Source: Chloroflexota bacterium (GTDB taxonomy: Bacteria; Chloroflexota; Dormibacteria; CF-121). Taken from it: a stretch of DNA of 38,554 nucleotides. The notes under the pieces are model-generated. The model saw only the letters and a program-made list of their open reading frames with translations, ran no database searches and was not told the origin of the DNA. Positions 8,551 to 16,406 of this stretch are shown one piece after another. The stretch is taken from positions 1 to 38,554 of the forward strand of contig VBDY01000139.1 in the NCBI GenBank assembly GCA_005882775.1, in the 5' to 3' direction. The position numbers were made by a program, and so were the translations under genes. Each line of letters opens with the position of its first letter. Position 1 is the stretch's first letter.

Positions 8551-9269
8551 TGGCGCTGCCGGTGGTCGGCCTCCCGGCCCGCTCGCTCGACATCACCGGA
8601 GAGCCGCCGCGCTTCGCCATCAACACCGCCTATGTTCGGGCGCTGGAGGCCGCCGGCTGCGTGCCGGTCGTGATTCCGCTGATCCAGGACGAGCAGCGGC
8701 TGCGGGCCCTCTACGAACGGCTGGACGGCCTGGTTTTCCCGGGCGGCGCCGACGTCGCTCCCGCGCATTACGGCGAGCAACCAATCGACAACCTCAATCA
8801 GGTGGACGGAGCTCGCGACCGGACCGAGCTGATCCTGGCCCGCTGGGCGGCCTCGGACGATCGGCCCGTCCTCGGCATCTGCCGGGGCCAGCAGCTGCTC
8901 AACGTCGCCCTGGGTGGCACTCTCTACCAGGATCTCCTTCACCAGGGGATTACCTCGGTGCATCATGCGGACGACGACGGCCGTGCCCGGAGTGCCCACA
9001 TCCACCCGGTGCGACTCGACCCCGGGTCGAAGCTGGCGCAGCTGATCGACGAGACCACGGTCGAGGTGAACAGCCTGCATCACCAGGCGGTCAAGGACGT
9101 GGCCCGCACCCTCAAGGTCACCGGACGGGCGCCGGACGGCGTCATCGAAGCCATGGAATCGGCAGACCATCGCTTCCTGGTCACGGTGCAGTGGCACCCC
9201 GAAGAGATAGCCGACCTGCCCTGGGTTCAGCGCCTCTTCAAGGCGTTTGCCCGCGCCGCCGGCGCCTGA
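8550..9269 (+). CDS. Class I glutamine amidotransferase-like hydrolase (PuuD/peptidase C26 family)
   Basis: The 239 aa protein belongs to the gamma-glutamyl-gamma-aminobutyrate hydrolase (PuuD) family, which cleaves gamma-glutamyl amides by a Cys-His-Glu triad. The nucleophile is C111 in LGICRGQQLLN, and H216 and E218 lie in VQWHPEE. The oxyanion region is VFPGGADVAPAHYGE. The start ATG 8550 overlaps the tldE stop (TGATG). Being co-transcribed with the TldD/TldE protease suggests a role in peptide or gamma-glutamyl compound turnover; this is inference, and no other polyamine catabolism genes are present. The gene ends one base before the stop of the convergent glycosyltransferase gene, leaving no room for a separate terminator. 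Confidence 0.88.
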   Translation: MALPVVGLPARSLDITGEPPRFAINTAYVRALEAAGCVPVVIPLIQDEQRLRALYERLDGLVFPGGADVAPAHYGEQPIDNLNQVDGARDRTELILARWAASDDRPVLGICRGQQLLNVALGGTLYQDLLHQGITSVHHADDDGRARSAHIHPVRLDPGSKLAQLIDETTVEVNSLHHQAVKDVARTLKVTGRAPDGVIEAMESADHRFLVTVQWHPEEIADLPWVQRLFKAFARAAGA

Positions 9270-9270
9270 G

Positions 9271-10068
9271 CTACTTGCAGGGGAAGCCGATGGGTTCGGA
9301 GTACGCGACCGCGGCTTGTTCCTGCGTGATGTAGCCATCATGGGCCATCTGCGCCAGGACGGCGAACTGGCGTGCTCTGGCGGCGCATGGGTTGCGGGAG
9401 GGGTCGTAGAACGACGGGGATTGGGGGAGGCCCGCCACCATCGAAGCCTGGGCAAGGTCCAGCTGGGCAGCCGCCAGGTGGAAATAGACGCTCGCCGCCT
9501 GGCCAACCCCAAAGGCGCGGCGGCCGTAATAGACCGAATTGAAGTACGCCTCGAGGATCTGCAGCTTGGTGTAGCGTGACTCGATCTTTAGGGCGAGCAG
9601 CACGTTTTCCGGCTTTCGCCAGTTGTCATCGTTGCCGTTCATGTAGAGGTTCTTGGCGAGCTGCTGGCTCAGCGTGCTCCCGCCCTCGAGGGCGCGCCGG
9701 TGGTACAGGTCGGCGAACAGGGCCCTGGCCATGCCCTGAAGGTCAATTCCGTGGTGCTGGTAGAACCGCTCGTCCTCGATCGAGATCAGCGCCTCGCTGA
9801 GCCGGTCGGGAACCTGCGCGATCGAGACCCGCTTTGCCCCGTGCTGGGCCAGGAGCACGTCCACCCGGCTTTGCAGGTCGTCTACGGAGGGAGTCACTGC
9901 CAGCCCGACGGCGGTGGCTACCCCCAGGACTGCGGTCATCCCGAGCACGGCCGTCAGGAACCACCCCAGGATCGGGCGGCCTCGCCGGGGCCGCGCAGCC
10001 GGACTGCCGGGCAGCGGCGGGAGCGGCAATATCTTTCCGGAAACGGGCTCCGTCCCGCCCGCCTGCAT
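9271..10068 (-). CDS. mtgA: Stand-alone peptidoglycan glycosyltransferase (GT51, MtgA-like)
   Basis: This enzyme polymerises lipid II into glycan strands at the outer face of the membrane. The protein has a short cytoplasmic tail, one membrane helix at about 32-58 (ILGWFLTAVLGMTAVLGVATAVGLAV), and a GT51 domain. The catalytic motif is E98-D-E-R-F-Y-Q-H-H-G, followed by GGSTLSQQLAKNLY, ALKIESRYTKLQILEAYFNSVYYGRRAFGVGQAASVYF and LAQASMVAGLPQSPSFYDP. All the GT51 blocks are present. At 265 aa there is no transpeptidase domain, so it is monofunctional and not a truncated PBP1. ATG 10068 is supported by a minus-strand TACAAT -10 box 7 nt upstream; the ORF track extends through the pdxS promoter and coding region. 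It is divergent from pdxS. Confidence 0.9.
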   Translation of the reverse strand: MQAGGTEPVSGKILPLPPLPGSPAARPRRGRPILGWFLTAVLGMTAVLGVATAVGLAVTPSVDDLQSRVDVLLAQHGAKRVSIAQVPDRLSEALISIEDERFYQHHGIDLQGMARALFADLYHRRALEGGSTLSQQLAKNLYMNGNDDNWRKPENVLLALKIESRYTKLQILEAYFNSVYYGRRAFGVGQAASVYFHLAAAQLDLAQASMVAGLPQSPSFYDPSRNPCAARARQFAVLAQMAHDGYITQEQAAVAYSEPIGFPCK

Positions 10069-10075
10069 GGTCTGA

Positions 10076-10099
10076 ATTGTAAGTGTCGGGCGGTAGAAT
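10076..10099. promoter_or_regulatory. Bidirectional leaderless promoter region, mtgA / pdxS
   Basis: Minus strand: TACAAT (10081-10076), then 7 nt to the mtgA ATG. Plus strand: TAGAAT (10094-10099), then 6 nt to the pdxS GTG at 10106. Only 37 bp separate the two start codons and neither has a ribosome-binding site. -35 boxes are not evident. Confidence 0.62.
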
Positions 10100-10105
10100 G
10101 AATTC

Positions 10106-11008
10106 GTGACAGACACAGCCGCTACCGAGCGGCGGGGGACCTGGAAAGTCAAGGCGGGACTCGCCGAGATGCTCAAGGGCGGCGTCATCATGGACGTTGT
10201 CACCCCGGACCAGGCCAGGATCGCCGAGGATGCCGGTGCGGTCGCTGTGATGGCGCTGGAGCGCGTCCCCGCGGACATCCGCAAAGAGGGTGGGGTCGCC
10301 AGGATGAGCGACCCGGGCCTGGTCAGCGGCATCATCGATGCGGTCACCATCCCGGTGATGGCCAAGTGCAGGATCGGTCATTTCGTCGAAGCCCAGATCC
10401 TCGAGTCGCTGGGCGTCGACTACATCGACGAGAGCGAAGTGCTGACGCCGGCTGACGAGGAGCACCACATCAACAAGCATCCTTTCAAGGTGCCGTTCGT
10501 CTGCGGCTGCCGGGACCTGGGTGAGGCATTGCGTCGAATTGCTGAGGGGGCAGCCATGATTCGTACCAAGGGTGAAGCCGGCACCGGAAACGTGGTGGAG
10601 GCGGTTCGCCATATGCGGGCTGTCAGTGGCGCCATCCGCCGGCTGCATGGCATCGGGCCCGAGGAGCTGGTCATGGAGGCCAAGCGCATCGGCGCCCCCG
10701 CGGACCTGCTCGAGGAGACGGCGCGCCTGGGGCGCTTGCCGGTGGTGAACTTCGCGGCCGGCGGGATCGCCACCCCCGCCGATGCGGCGCTGATGATGCA
10801 GCTCGGCTGCGACGGGATCTTCGTCGGCTCGGGGATCTTCAAAGCGGAAAATCCCTCCGCGAGGGCCAAGGCCATCGTGGCGGCGACCACGTACTTTGAC
10901 CGGCCGGACATCCTGGCCGACGCCTCCAGGAGTCTGGGGGAAGCCATGCGGGGGCTGGAAATTGGGGCGATACCCAAGGAGGAACTGCTCGCCGGCAGAG
11001 GCTGGTGA
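10106..11008 (+). CDS. pdxS: Pyridoxal 5'-phosphate synthase subunit PdxS
   Basis: This is the synthase subunit of the DXP-independent vitamin B6 pathway. It combines ribose 5-phosphate, glyceraldehyde 3-phosphate and ammonia supplied by PdxT to make PLP. The 300 aa (beta/alpha)8 protein is nearly consensus: [17 protein letters not shown] with D30, the imine-forming lysine K87 in [10 protein letters not shown], the second lysine K155 in [12 protein letters not shown], and the phosphate loop [14 protein letters not shown]...[12 protein letters not shown]. The start GTG 10106 lies 6 nt after a TAGAAT box, so the message is probably leaderless. The stop overlaps the pdxT start (GGTGAG). PLP-dependent enzymes also occur in the window (aminotransferase V), but no regulator such as PdxR is adjacent. 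Confidence 0.97.
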   Translation: MTDTAATERRGTWKVKAGLAEMLKGGVIMDVVTPDQARIAEDAGAVAVMALERVPADIRKEGGVARMSDPGLVSGIIDAVTIPVMAKCRIGHFVEAQILESLGVDYIDESEVLTPADEEHHINKHPFKVPFVCGCRDLGEALRRIAEGAAMIRTKGEAGTGNVVEAVRHMRAVSGAIRRLHGIGPEELVMEAKRIGAPADLLEETARLGRLPVVNFAAGGIATPADAALMMQLGCDGIFVGSGIFKAENPSARAKAIVAATTYFDRPDILADASRSLGEAMRGLEIGAIPKEELLAGRGW

Positions 11009-11595
11009 GCCCGAAGCGCAGGCGGTTCGGGGTCCTGGCGCTGCAGGGCGATTTTCGCGAACATCTGGCCGCCCTGCGTGCCTGTGAGGTAGAGGGCGTG
11101 CCCGTCCGGCTGGCCAGCGAGCTGGAGGCCGTCGACGGCTTGATCCTGCCGGGCGGGGAGAGCACCACCATGATCCGGCTGATGGAACCCGCCCTCGATG
11201 CCGCCATCCGCCGGCGCGCCCACGCCGGAATGCCCGTCCTGGGTACCTGCGCGGGAATGATCCTGATGGCCAGCCTGGTGGAGGATGGTCGCCCCGACCA
11301 GCAACCGCTGGATCTGATGGACATCACCGTCCGCCGCAACGCATATGGCAGGCAGGTCGACAGTTTCGAGGCGACGGTCGATGTCCCGTTGCTCGGCGGC
11401 CCCGGGCCGGCAGTGTTTATAAGGGCCCCGCGCGTGACTACGCACGGCGACAGCGTCGAGGTGCTTGCCGAGCTGGGCTCGGAGCCGGTCGCTCTCCGCC
11501 AGGGAAACCGGGTCGCCCTCGCCTTCCACCCCGAGCTCACCTCAGACCGGCGCTGGCATCAGTACGTGCTCTCCCTGGACGGGGAGAAGCGATGA
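11005..11595 (+). CDS. pdxT: Pyridoxal 5'-phosphate synthase glutaminase subunit PdxT
   Basis: This glutaminase hydrolyses glutamine and channels ammonia to PdxS in the 12:12 PLP synthase complex. The 196 aa class I amidotransferase fold has [10 protein letters not shown] at the N-terminus, the LPGGESTTM loop, nucleophile C82 in VLGTCAGMI, and H175/E177 in AFHPEL. The [12 protein letters not shown] segment is characteristic of PdxT. The start GTG 11005 overlaps the pdxS stop by 4 nt, as expected for subunits needed in equal amounts. It is followed by an ATGA overlap with the GNAT-like gene. Confidence 0.96.
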   Translation: MSPKRRRFGVLALQGDFREHLAALRACEVEGVPVRLASELEAVDGLILPGGESTTMIRLMEPALDAAIRRRAHAGMPVLGTCAGMILMASLVEDGRPDQQPLDLMDITVRRNAYGRQVDSFEATVDVPLLGGPGPAVFIRAPRVTTHGDSVEVLAELGSEPVALRQGNRVALAFHPELTSDRRWHQYVLSLDGEKR

Positions 11596-12617
11596 GGCTG
11601 CAGGTCCGCCCGGCCCAGCTCAAGGACCTGGGCGCGATCGAATCCCTCTACCGCCGGCAGCTCGGCGAGGGCGATCGCCCCGGCGCTGCGACTGCCGGTG
11701 CGCCCAGGAGGCAGTTCGCATCCAAGCGCCTGTGGTTTCTGTTGAACAGCACGTTTGCCTCCATCCTCCCGATCACCTCGTCCGCCGACCACGTCTACGT
11801 GGGCGAGCTCCCCGGTAAGTCCGGCATCCAGGGGTTCATTCAGGCCGAGGTGGCGCCCATGGGCAGCCATGTCTGGCAGATCCTCAACCTCTGCCTGAAT
11901 CCCGACCTAGATCGCTTTGGCGCGGGCACCGCACTCCTCGACCAGCTCTTCAATGAGGGTCTGCAACGCGGGGTGAGCAAATTTATCGTCAGGCTGCCGC
12001 TCGACGACCCGATCGGCGACCTGTTTCGGGCCCGCGGCTTCACCGCCTATGCCACCGAGCACGCCCTGCTGGCGGAGTCTCTTTCGGCTCGGCCCGCCCC
12101 GCCGCTTAGCGGCTGGCGAGCCATGCGCCGGGAGGACGCGTTCGGCGTGTACCTCGTATACGCTGCGGTCACGCCCCGCCAGGTCGCCGCGGTGGAGGCC
12201 AACAGTTTTGCCGAATGGCGCCACATCATGCAGGAGACCTCCTGGCGCAGCCGTGTGCCACGGGCCGTGCGCCAGCGCCGGTTCGTGGTCGACCTGGTGC
12301 AGGTGGTGGGCTGGATGGGGGTCAGTCCGGGCAGCGGCGGCCGTCCGCACACACTCTCGCTCTTGAGCCTGGCCGAGCCCAAGGAGCTCCTCCCGGCCCT
12401 GATCGATAGGAGCCTGGCCTACGTTGCGCAGCACCATCCCGGGCCGGTGTGGTGCAGCCTTCGCCAGTACCATGAGCCCGCCATCACTTTGCTCAAGCAC
12501 CAAGGGTTCGAAGTAATCGCCTCCCAGACGCTGATGGTCCGCGAGCTGGCCCTCAAGGTACCGGCGCGGGTAAAGGTCGGAATCAGGGACAAGCGGCTGG
12601 TGCCGCAGTACGGGTGA
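11592..12617 (+). CDS. GNAT-like acetyltransferase, possibly two-domain, function unknown
   Basis: The 341 aa protein starts with [22 protein letters not shown], the usual first strand and helix of a GNAT N-acetyltransferase. A Q/R-x-x-G-like acetyl-CoA segment appears near LNLCLNPDLDRFGAGTALLDQLFNEGLQRGV, followed by LFRARGFTAY. A second half from about residue 175 (GWRAMRREDAFGVYLVYAAVTPRQV ... ALIDRSLAYVAQHHPGPVWCSLRQYHEPAITLLKHQGFEV) looks like a degenerate second GNAT domain. The substrate is unknown. It overlaps pdxT by 4 nt and the R3H ATPase start by 1-4 nt, so it is translated within that operon, but nothing links it to PLP synthesis. The GNAT call is moderate for the first half and weak for the second. 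Confidence 0.68.
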   Translation: MRLQVRPAQLKDLGAIESLYRRQLGEGDRPGAATAGAPRRQFASKRLWFLLNSTFASILPITSSADHVYVGELPGKSGIQGFIQAEVAPMGSHVWQILNLCLNPDLDRFGAGTALLDQLFNEGLQRGVSKFIVRLPLDDPIGDLFRARGFTAYATEHALLAESLSARPAPPLSGWRAMRREDAFGVYLVYAAVTPRQVAAVEANSFAEWRHIMQETSWRSRVPRAVRQRRFVVDLVQVVGWMGVSPGSGGRPHTLSLLSLAEPKELLPALIDRSLAYVAQHHPGPVWCSLRQYHEPAITLLKHQGFEVIASQTLMVRELALKVPARVKVGIRDKRLVPQYG

Positions 12618-14170
12618 TGCAGGAGCTCAGACGTTCCCAGAACGGACTGGCCCTGGCGGATCCCGCCGAGCTGGACCAACTGTTTCAGGCTTTGCCGCCT
12701 CACATCCACCGGGCGGTCCGGAGGCTCGACCATCAGGGCCTGCTCCTGGAAGTGGTGCTGGACCTGGGCCGCGAACCCGAGGCGCGTTTTCCAGAGGCGG
12801 AGGTGATTCTGGACGAGACCCCGGTGACGCTCGAGGACCTGGAGTTCGTCGCCACGCGAGTCGGGTCATTCGGCGACGACAACCGGGCCGGCATCGAGCG
12901 GACGCTCCACCGGATTTCGGCAATCCGCAACCGATCGGGGCAGATTGTCGGCCTGACCTGCCGGGTGGGCCGGGCCATCACCGGGACCATCGACATCATC
13001 AAGGACATGGTCATCGGCGGCAAGAGCATCCTGCTGCTGGGCCGGCCGGGGATCGGCAAGACCACCATGCTCCGGGAGTGCGCCCGGGTGTTGGCGGACG
13101 AGATGAAGAAGCGGGTGGTCATCGTCGACACCTCGAATGAGATTGGTGGGGATGGTGACATCCCGCACCCCGGAATAGGGCGCTCCCGTCGGATGCAGGT
13201 GCGGACTCCCTCACTTCAGCACTCGGTGATGATCGAAGCCGTGGAGAATCACATGCCCCAGGTGATCGTGATCGACGAGATCGGAACCGAGCTGGAGGCG
13301 GCGGCGGCCCGCACCATTGCCGAGCGGGGCGTCCAGCTTGTGGCCACTGCCCATGGCAACTCGCTGGAGAACCTGCTGGTGAACCCAACCCTCAATGACC
13401 TGCTCGGCGGGATTCAGACCGTGACCCTCTCCGACGAGGAGGCGCGCCGCCGCGGGACGCAGAAATCGGTGCTGGAACGCAAGTCCCCCCCCACCTTCGA
13501 TGTGCTGGTCGAGATTCACGACCGGGGCCGGCTCGCCATTCACCAGCCGCTCGCCGACGTCGTTGACGCCGCCCTGCGGGGTGTTCTCAAGCCTCCCCAG
13601 ATGCGCATCCGCGGGACTGATGGTGAGATCGTCGCCCGTCTGGCGGAGACGGCTCCGATGCGCACCGCGGCGGTGCGCGAGCCGGTGGAGTCGCGGGCGC
13701 GGAGCCTGCACGAGAGCCTGTCTGTCTTTCCTTACGGCGTCAGCCGCAACTACCTGGAACAGGCTATCAGCGAACTGCACGTTCCCATCCGGGTCCAGAA
13801 CCACCTCGAGGAGGCGGACCTCATCCTCACCCTGAAGAACTACTACCGTCGCAAGGACTCACCGTTGAAGGAGGCCGAGTCCGAGGGGATTCCGATCCAG
13901 GTGCTGAAGAGCAACACCATCACCCAGATCAAGAATGCCCTGAGCCGTATGTATCAGCTGGAAACGCCGGACCCTACCGAATCCGCCTTGCAGGAAACCA
14001 TTGAAGGCATTCGCCGGGCGAAGGCGACCAGTTCCATGGTGGAACTGTCTCCGCAGAATGCCTACGTTCGCCGCCTGCAGCACCAGTTGGTGGAGCGACA
14101 CGAGCTGACCGCCCGCAGTACTGGCAAGGAGCCCAACCGGCGGTTGCGCATCTACACCAGCTCGGACTGA
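12617..14170 (+). CDS. R3H-domain AAA ATPase (Ycf45/SpoIIIAA-like)
   Basis: A cytoplasmic P-loop ATPase of about 517 aa, related to cyanobacterial/plastid Ycf45 and to the sporulation ATPase SpoIIIAA. Using the ORF numbering, Walker A is GRPGIGKTT (143-151), the following RVVIVDTSNEIGGDGD block is typical of the family, and Walker B is QVIVIDEIG (216-224). A sensor-like ATAHGNSLENL follows. A central linker leads to a C-terminal R3H single-stranded nucleic-acid-binding domain: RRLQHQLVERHELTARSTGKEPNRRLRIY, with the conserved Arg and the Arg-x3-His-like spacing. The biological role is not established. ATG 12617 overlaps the previous stop (TGATG); GTG 12614 is an alternative one codon earlier. 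It ends 37 nt before the tmk start. Confidence 0.9.
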   Translation: MQELRRSQNGLALADPAELDQLFQALPPHIHRAVRRLDHQGLLLEVVLDLGREPEARFPEAEVILDETPVTLEDLEFVATRVGSFGDDNRAGIERTLHRISAIRNRSGQIVGLTCRVGRAITGTIDIIKDMVIGGKSILLLGRPGIGKTTMLRECARVLADEMKKRVVIVDTSNEIGGDGDIPHPGIGRSRRMQVRTPSLQHSVMIEAVENHMPQVIVIDEIGTELEAAAARTIAERGVQLVATAHGNSLENLLVNPTLNDLLGGIQTVTLSDEEARRRGTQKSVLERKSPPTFDVLVEIHDRGRLAIHQPLADVVDAALRGVLKPPQMRIRGTDGEIVARLAETAPMRTAAVREPVESRARSLHESLSVFPYGVSRNYLEQAISELHVPIRVQNHLEEADLILTLKNYYRRKDSPLKEAESEGIPIQVLKSNTITQIKNALSRMYQLETPDPTESALQETIEGIRRAKATSSMVELSPQNAYVRRLQHQLVERHELTARSTGKEPNRRLRIYTSSD

Positions 14171-14188
14171 CGCTGTCCGGGGACGCGC

Positions 14189-14194
14189 TATAGT
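14189..14194 (+). promoter_or_regulatory. -10 box upstream of tmk
   Basis: TATAGT, 13 nt before ATG 14208, which predicts a 5' leader of only about 5-7 nt. It overlaps the GTG at 14193 that opens the ORF track entry, so that codon cannot be the start of a transcript made from this promoter. Confidence 0.5.
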
Positions 14195-14207
14195 GCACGC
14201 GAAACCT

Positions 14208-14879
14208 ATGGACGCCGGCGAGAAGGGAAGTGGGTTCTTCGTCACGTTCGAAGGCCCCGAGGGTGGCGGAAAGTCGACCCAGATTCACCGCCTGGCGTCG
14301 GCCCTGGCTGACCAGGGGTTCACTGTATGGACGACCCGGGAACCGGGCGGCACCTCATTGGGCGAGCGGATTCGGCCCCTGCTGCTCGGCCCCCGTACCG
14401 GCGAGCTCTCTCCGCTGACCGAAGCCCTGCTCTTCACGGCGGCGCGAGCTCAACTGGTGGCGGAGGTGATCCAGCCACGCTTGCGCCGGGGCGAGGTGGT
14501 GCTGTGCGACCGATTCATCGACTCCACCCTCGCCTATCAGGGGTACGGGCGTGGTCTTGACCTGGCCTTCCTTACCCGGCTTCAGGACGAGGCTACCGCC
14601 GGCCTCAGGCCGCAGCTCACCTTGCTGCTGACGCTCCCGGTGCAGGTTGGTCTCTCGCGCATTCCGGTCAGCTCTCAGGACCGGCTCGACCGGGAGGACC
14701 CGGCTTTCCACGCCCGCGTCCTCGATGGCTATCTCCGGCTGGCGGGCTCAGATCCGGACCGGTGGCGGCAGGTCGATGCCTCCGCAAGCCCGGACGCGGT
14801 GGCCGCAACCATCCTCGAGCACGTTCACCAGGCGATCAAACGCGCCGGGATTCAACCGGCCGAGCGCCGGTCCGCATGA
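14208..14879 (+). CDS. tmk: Thymidylate kinase
   Basis: This enzyme phosphorylates dTMP to dTDP with ATP, an essential step of DNA precursor synthesis. From ATG 14208 the protein has 223 aa. The P-loop is FEGPEGGGKST (15-24), followed by TTREPGGTSLGERIRPLLL, the DR motif VVLCDRFIDSTLAYQGYGRGL, and a lid region around SSQDRLDREDPAFHARVLDGY. The length and motif order are those of bacterial Tmk. The start is chosen downstream of the TATAGT box. The stop overlaps the darA start (ATGA). tmk next to the c-di-AMP receptor gene is also seen in Firmicutes. Confidence 0.96.
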   Translation: MDAGEKGSGFFVTFEGPEGGGKSTQIHRLASALADQGFTVWTTREPGGTSLGERIRPLLLGPRTGELSPLTEALLFTAARAQLVAEVIQPRLRRGEVVLCDRFIDSTLAYQGYGRGLDLAFLTRLQDEATAGLRPQLTLLLTLPVQVGLSRIPVSSQDRLDREDPAFHARVLDGYLRLAGSDPDRWRQVDASASPDAVAATILEHVHQAIKRAGIQPAERRSA

Positions 14880-15205
14880 AGCTGCTGATCGCGGTTGTCC
14901 ACAACGAGGATGCCTCCTCCACCATGGACGCGCTCAATGACCGCGGCATCTCGGTCACCCGATTCGCCAGCTCCGGCGGCTTTCTGCAGCACAAGAACGT
15001 GACCCTGATGTCGGGGATAGACGATGACCGCGTGGAAGAGGTGCTGGCCCTGATCAAGGAGAACTGCCGCACCCGGAGCGAGTTCATGAACCCGATGCCT
15101 CCCCTGGTAGAGCCCGGTGATTTCTTCGTTCCCTACCCGGTGGAGGTGCAGGTGGGCGGCGCCACCGTCTTCATCATGAGCGTCGACCGTTTCGAAAAGC
15201 TCTGA
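14876..15205 (+). CDS. darA: Cyclic-di-AMP receptor DarA/PstA (PII-like, DUF970)
   Basis: The 109 aa trimeric PII-like protein is expected to bind c-di-AMP in the cytoplasm. It carries the family signature nearly intact: MKLLIAVVHNEDASSTMDAL, then VTRFASSGGFLQHKNVTLMSGIDDDRVEEVLALIKENCRTR, and the C-terminal VPYPVEVQVGGATVFIMSVDRFEKL. This resembles Bacillus DarA closely. The start ATG 14876 overlaps the tmk stop; the longer ORF track entry is spurious. Its downstream targets are unknown even in model species. Its presence implies that the organism makes c-di-AMP, probably through a DisA or CdaA cyclase outside the window. Confidence 0.93.
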   Translation: MKLLIAVVHNEDASSTMDALNDRGISVTRFASSGGFLQHKNVTLMSGIDDDRVEEVLALIKENCRTRSEFMNPMPPLVEPGDFFVPYPVEVQVGGATVFIMSVDRFEKL

Positions 15206-15231
15206 TCCGAGGTCTCGGAACAGCCCTCAAC

Positions 15232-15909
15232 GTGGCCACCGTGCTGGCCGGCTCGGCCATCGGGCTCTCATTGGGTCGGGTGATTCCCGGCAGACTTCAC
15301 GAGACGGTCAGGATCGCCATCGGGCTGTTTGTGGCCGTCTACGGGATACAGATGGCGCTCGGTACCCGCAATCCCTTGATTCTGCTGGTGAGCCTGGTGC
15401 TGGGGGCCGTCATCGGCGAGCTGTTGCGGCTCGACGAAGGCGTGCAGGCGGTGGGGCGCTGGACGGAGCGCAGGGCCGGCAGCGGCGACCAGCCGGGGCG
15501 GGTCAGCCTCGCCTTCGTCACCACCAGCCTGCTCTTCTGCGTCGGTCCTCTCACCATCATCGGGACCTTCCTGGACGGGGCCAGGGGTGACGTCACGGTG
15601 CTGGCCGTCAAGTCCACCCTCGACGGATTCTCCTCGATCGTCTTCGCCGCCACCCTGGGCTGGGGAGTCGCACTCGCGGCCGCCACCGTCCTGCTCGTGC
15701 AGGGAACCCTGACCCTGCTCGCATTCGTCCTGCACGCCGGCCTCGGCGCCCGGGAGACAGCGGAATTGACCGCTGTCGGTGGGGTCGCCGTGATCGCGAT
15801 CGCCCTTGGTCTGCTCCAGCTGAAGACGATCCGGGTGGCCAACCTGTTGCCGGGCCTGGTCATCGCCCCGGCCCTGGTTGCCATCTCTCATGCGCTCCGC
15901 CTGACCTGA
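15232..15909 (+). CDS. DUF554 membrane protein (YdfK/YqgA family)
   Basis: An integral membrane protein of about 225 aa with six or seven hydrophobic segments. These include ATVLAGSAIGLSLGRVIPG, VRIAIGLFVAVYGIQMAL, LILLVSLVLGAVIGELLRLDEG, the family hallmark SLLFCVGPLTIIGTFLDGARGD, STLDGFSSIVFAATLGWGVALAAATVLLVQG and a final VANLLPGLVIAPALVAISHAL. The function of DUF554 is unknown; a transporter is a guess. The start is uncertain. Family members usually begin M-I/L-G-T-x-x-N, and here the in-frame sequence IRGLGTALN lies upstream of GTG 15232, preceded by CTG at 15202, which overlaps the darA stop. The true N-terminus may therefore be CTG 15202. Confidence 0.85.
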   Translation: MATVLAGSAIGLSLGRVIPGRLHETVRIAIGLFVAVYGIQMALGTRNPLILLVSLVLGAVIGELLRLDEGVQAVGRWTERRAGSGDQPGRVSLAFVTTSLLFCVGPLTIIGTFLDGARGDVTVLAVKSTLDGFSSIVFAATLGWGVALAAATVLLVQGTLTLLAFVLHAGLGARETAELTAVGGVAVIAIALGLLQLKTIRVANLLPGLVIAPALVAISHALRLT

Positions 15910-15912
15910 CCG

Positions 15913-15918
15913 TAGACT
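15913..15918 (+). promoter_or_regulatory. -10 box of the small DUF5518-like gene
   Basis: TAGACT, 9 nt before TTG 15928, with no ribosome-binding site between. This fits the leaderless pattern and supports the TTG start. Confidence 0.45.
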
Positions 15919-15927
15919 GGAATTCCC

Positions 15928-16332
15928 TTGACCAAGTCCGAGCCCGGCGGTGAACGGCGGGTCGACTGGCTGGCTGCCGGCCTCGGCCTGATCCTGGCCG
16001 TCCTGACCGAGCTCGCCGGTTCAGCCGTCTGGTTTGGCGGTCACCGCGGCGGGACGGTGCAGATGGGGGTGTTGACCCTGGGAGCCCTGGTCGCCGGTGG
16101 GTTTGTGGCCGGCTACCTGGGTCCGCTGAGTGGTTCCGTCTGGAACGGGATCGTGGTTGCCATCGGATTCATTGTCGTAGGCCAGCTGGCCGGTGCGGCC
16201 GAACCCGTCGGGCCGCTCGGCTCTGGCGGCCTTGATACGCTTGGCCTGGTCATCGACGACGTGCTGGTCCTGACCGGAGGGACCATGGGGGGCCTGCTGG
16301 CGCGAGGGGCGCGGAGGCTGGTAACCCGGTAA
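15928..16332 (+). CDS. Small polytopic membrane protein, DUF5518-like
   Basis: The 134 aa protein has four likely membrane segments: WLAAGLGLILAVLTELAGSAVWF, MGVLTLGALVAGGFVAGYLG, GIVVAIGFIVVGQLAGAA and VLVLTGGTMGGLLARGA. A GPLSGSVWNG motif between segments two and three resembles the G-x-x-x-G-x-x-N-G signature of DUF5518 proteins, which are known mostly from archaea. No function is known. The start is TTG 15928. It has its own apparent promoter and is followed by a 74-nt gap before moxR. Confidence 0.6.
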   Translation: MTKSEPGGERRVDWLAAGLGLILAVLTELAGSAVWFGGHRGGTVQMGVLTLGALVAGGFVAGYLGPLSGSVWNGIVVAIGFIVVGQLAGAAEPVGPLGSGGLDTLGLVIDDVLVLTGGTMGGLLARGARRLVTR

Positions 16333-16406
16333 CGAATTCACTCCGCCGGCGTTTTCCCATCAGCTCTGGAACCGACTCAGGGAATGAAAGGTAGGTAGAG
16401 GCAGAC

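Noticed and set aside
9271-10068. Truncated bifunctional penicillin-binding protein
   Set aside because: The GT51 domain is complete and ends with a proper stop. The region beyond it is the convergent amidotransferase gene with no remnant of a transpeptidase domain, so a monofunctional enzyme is the better reading.
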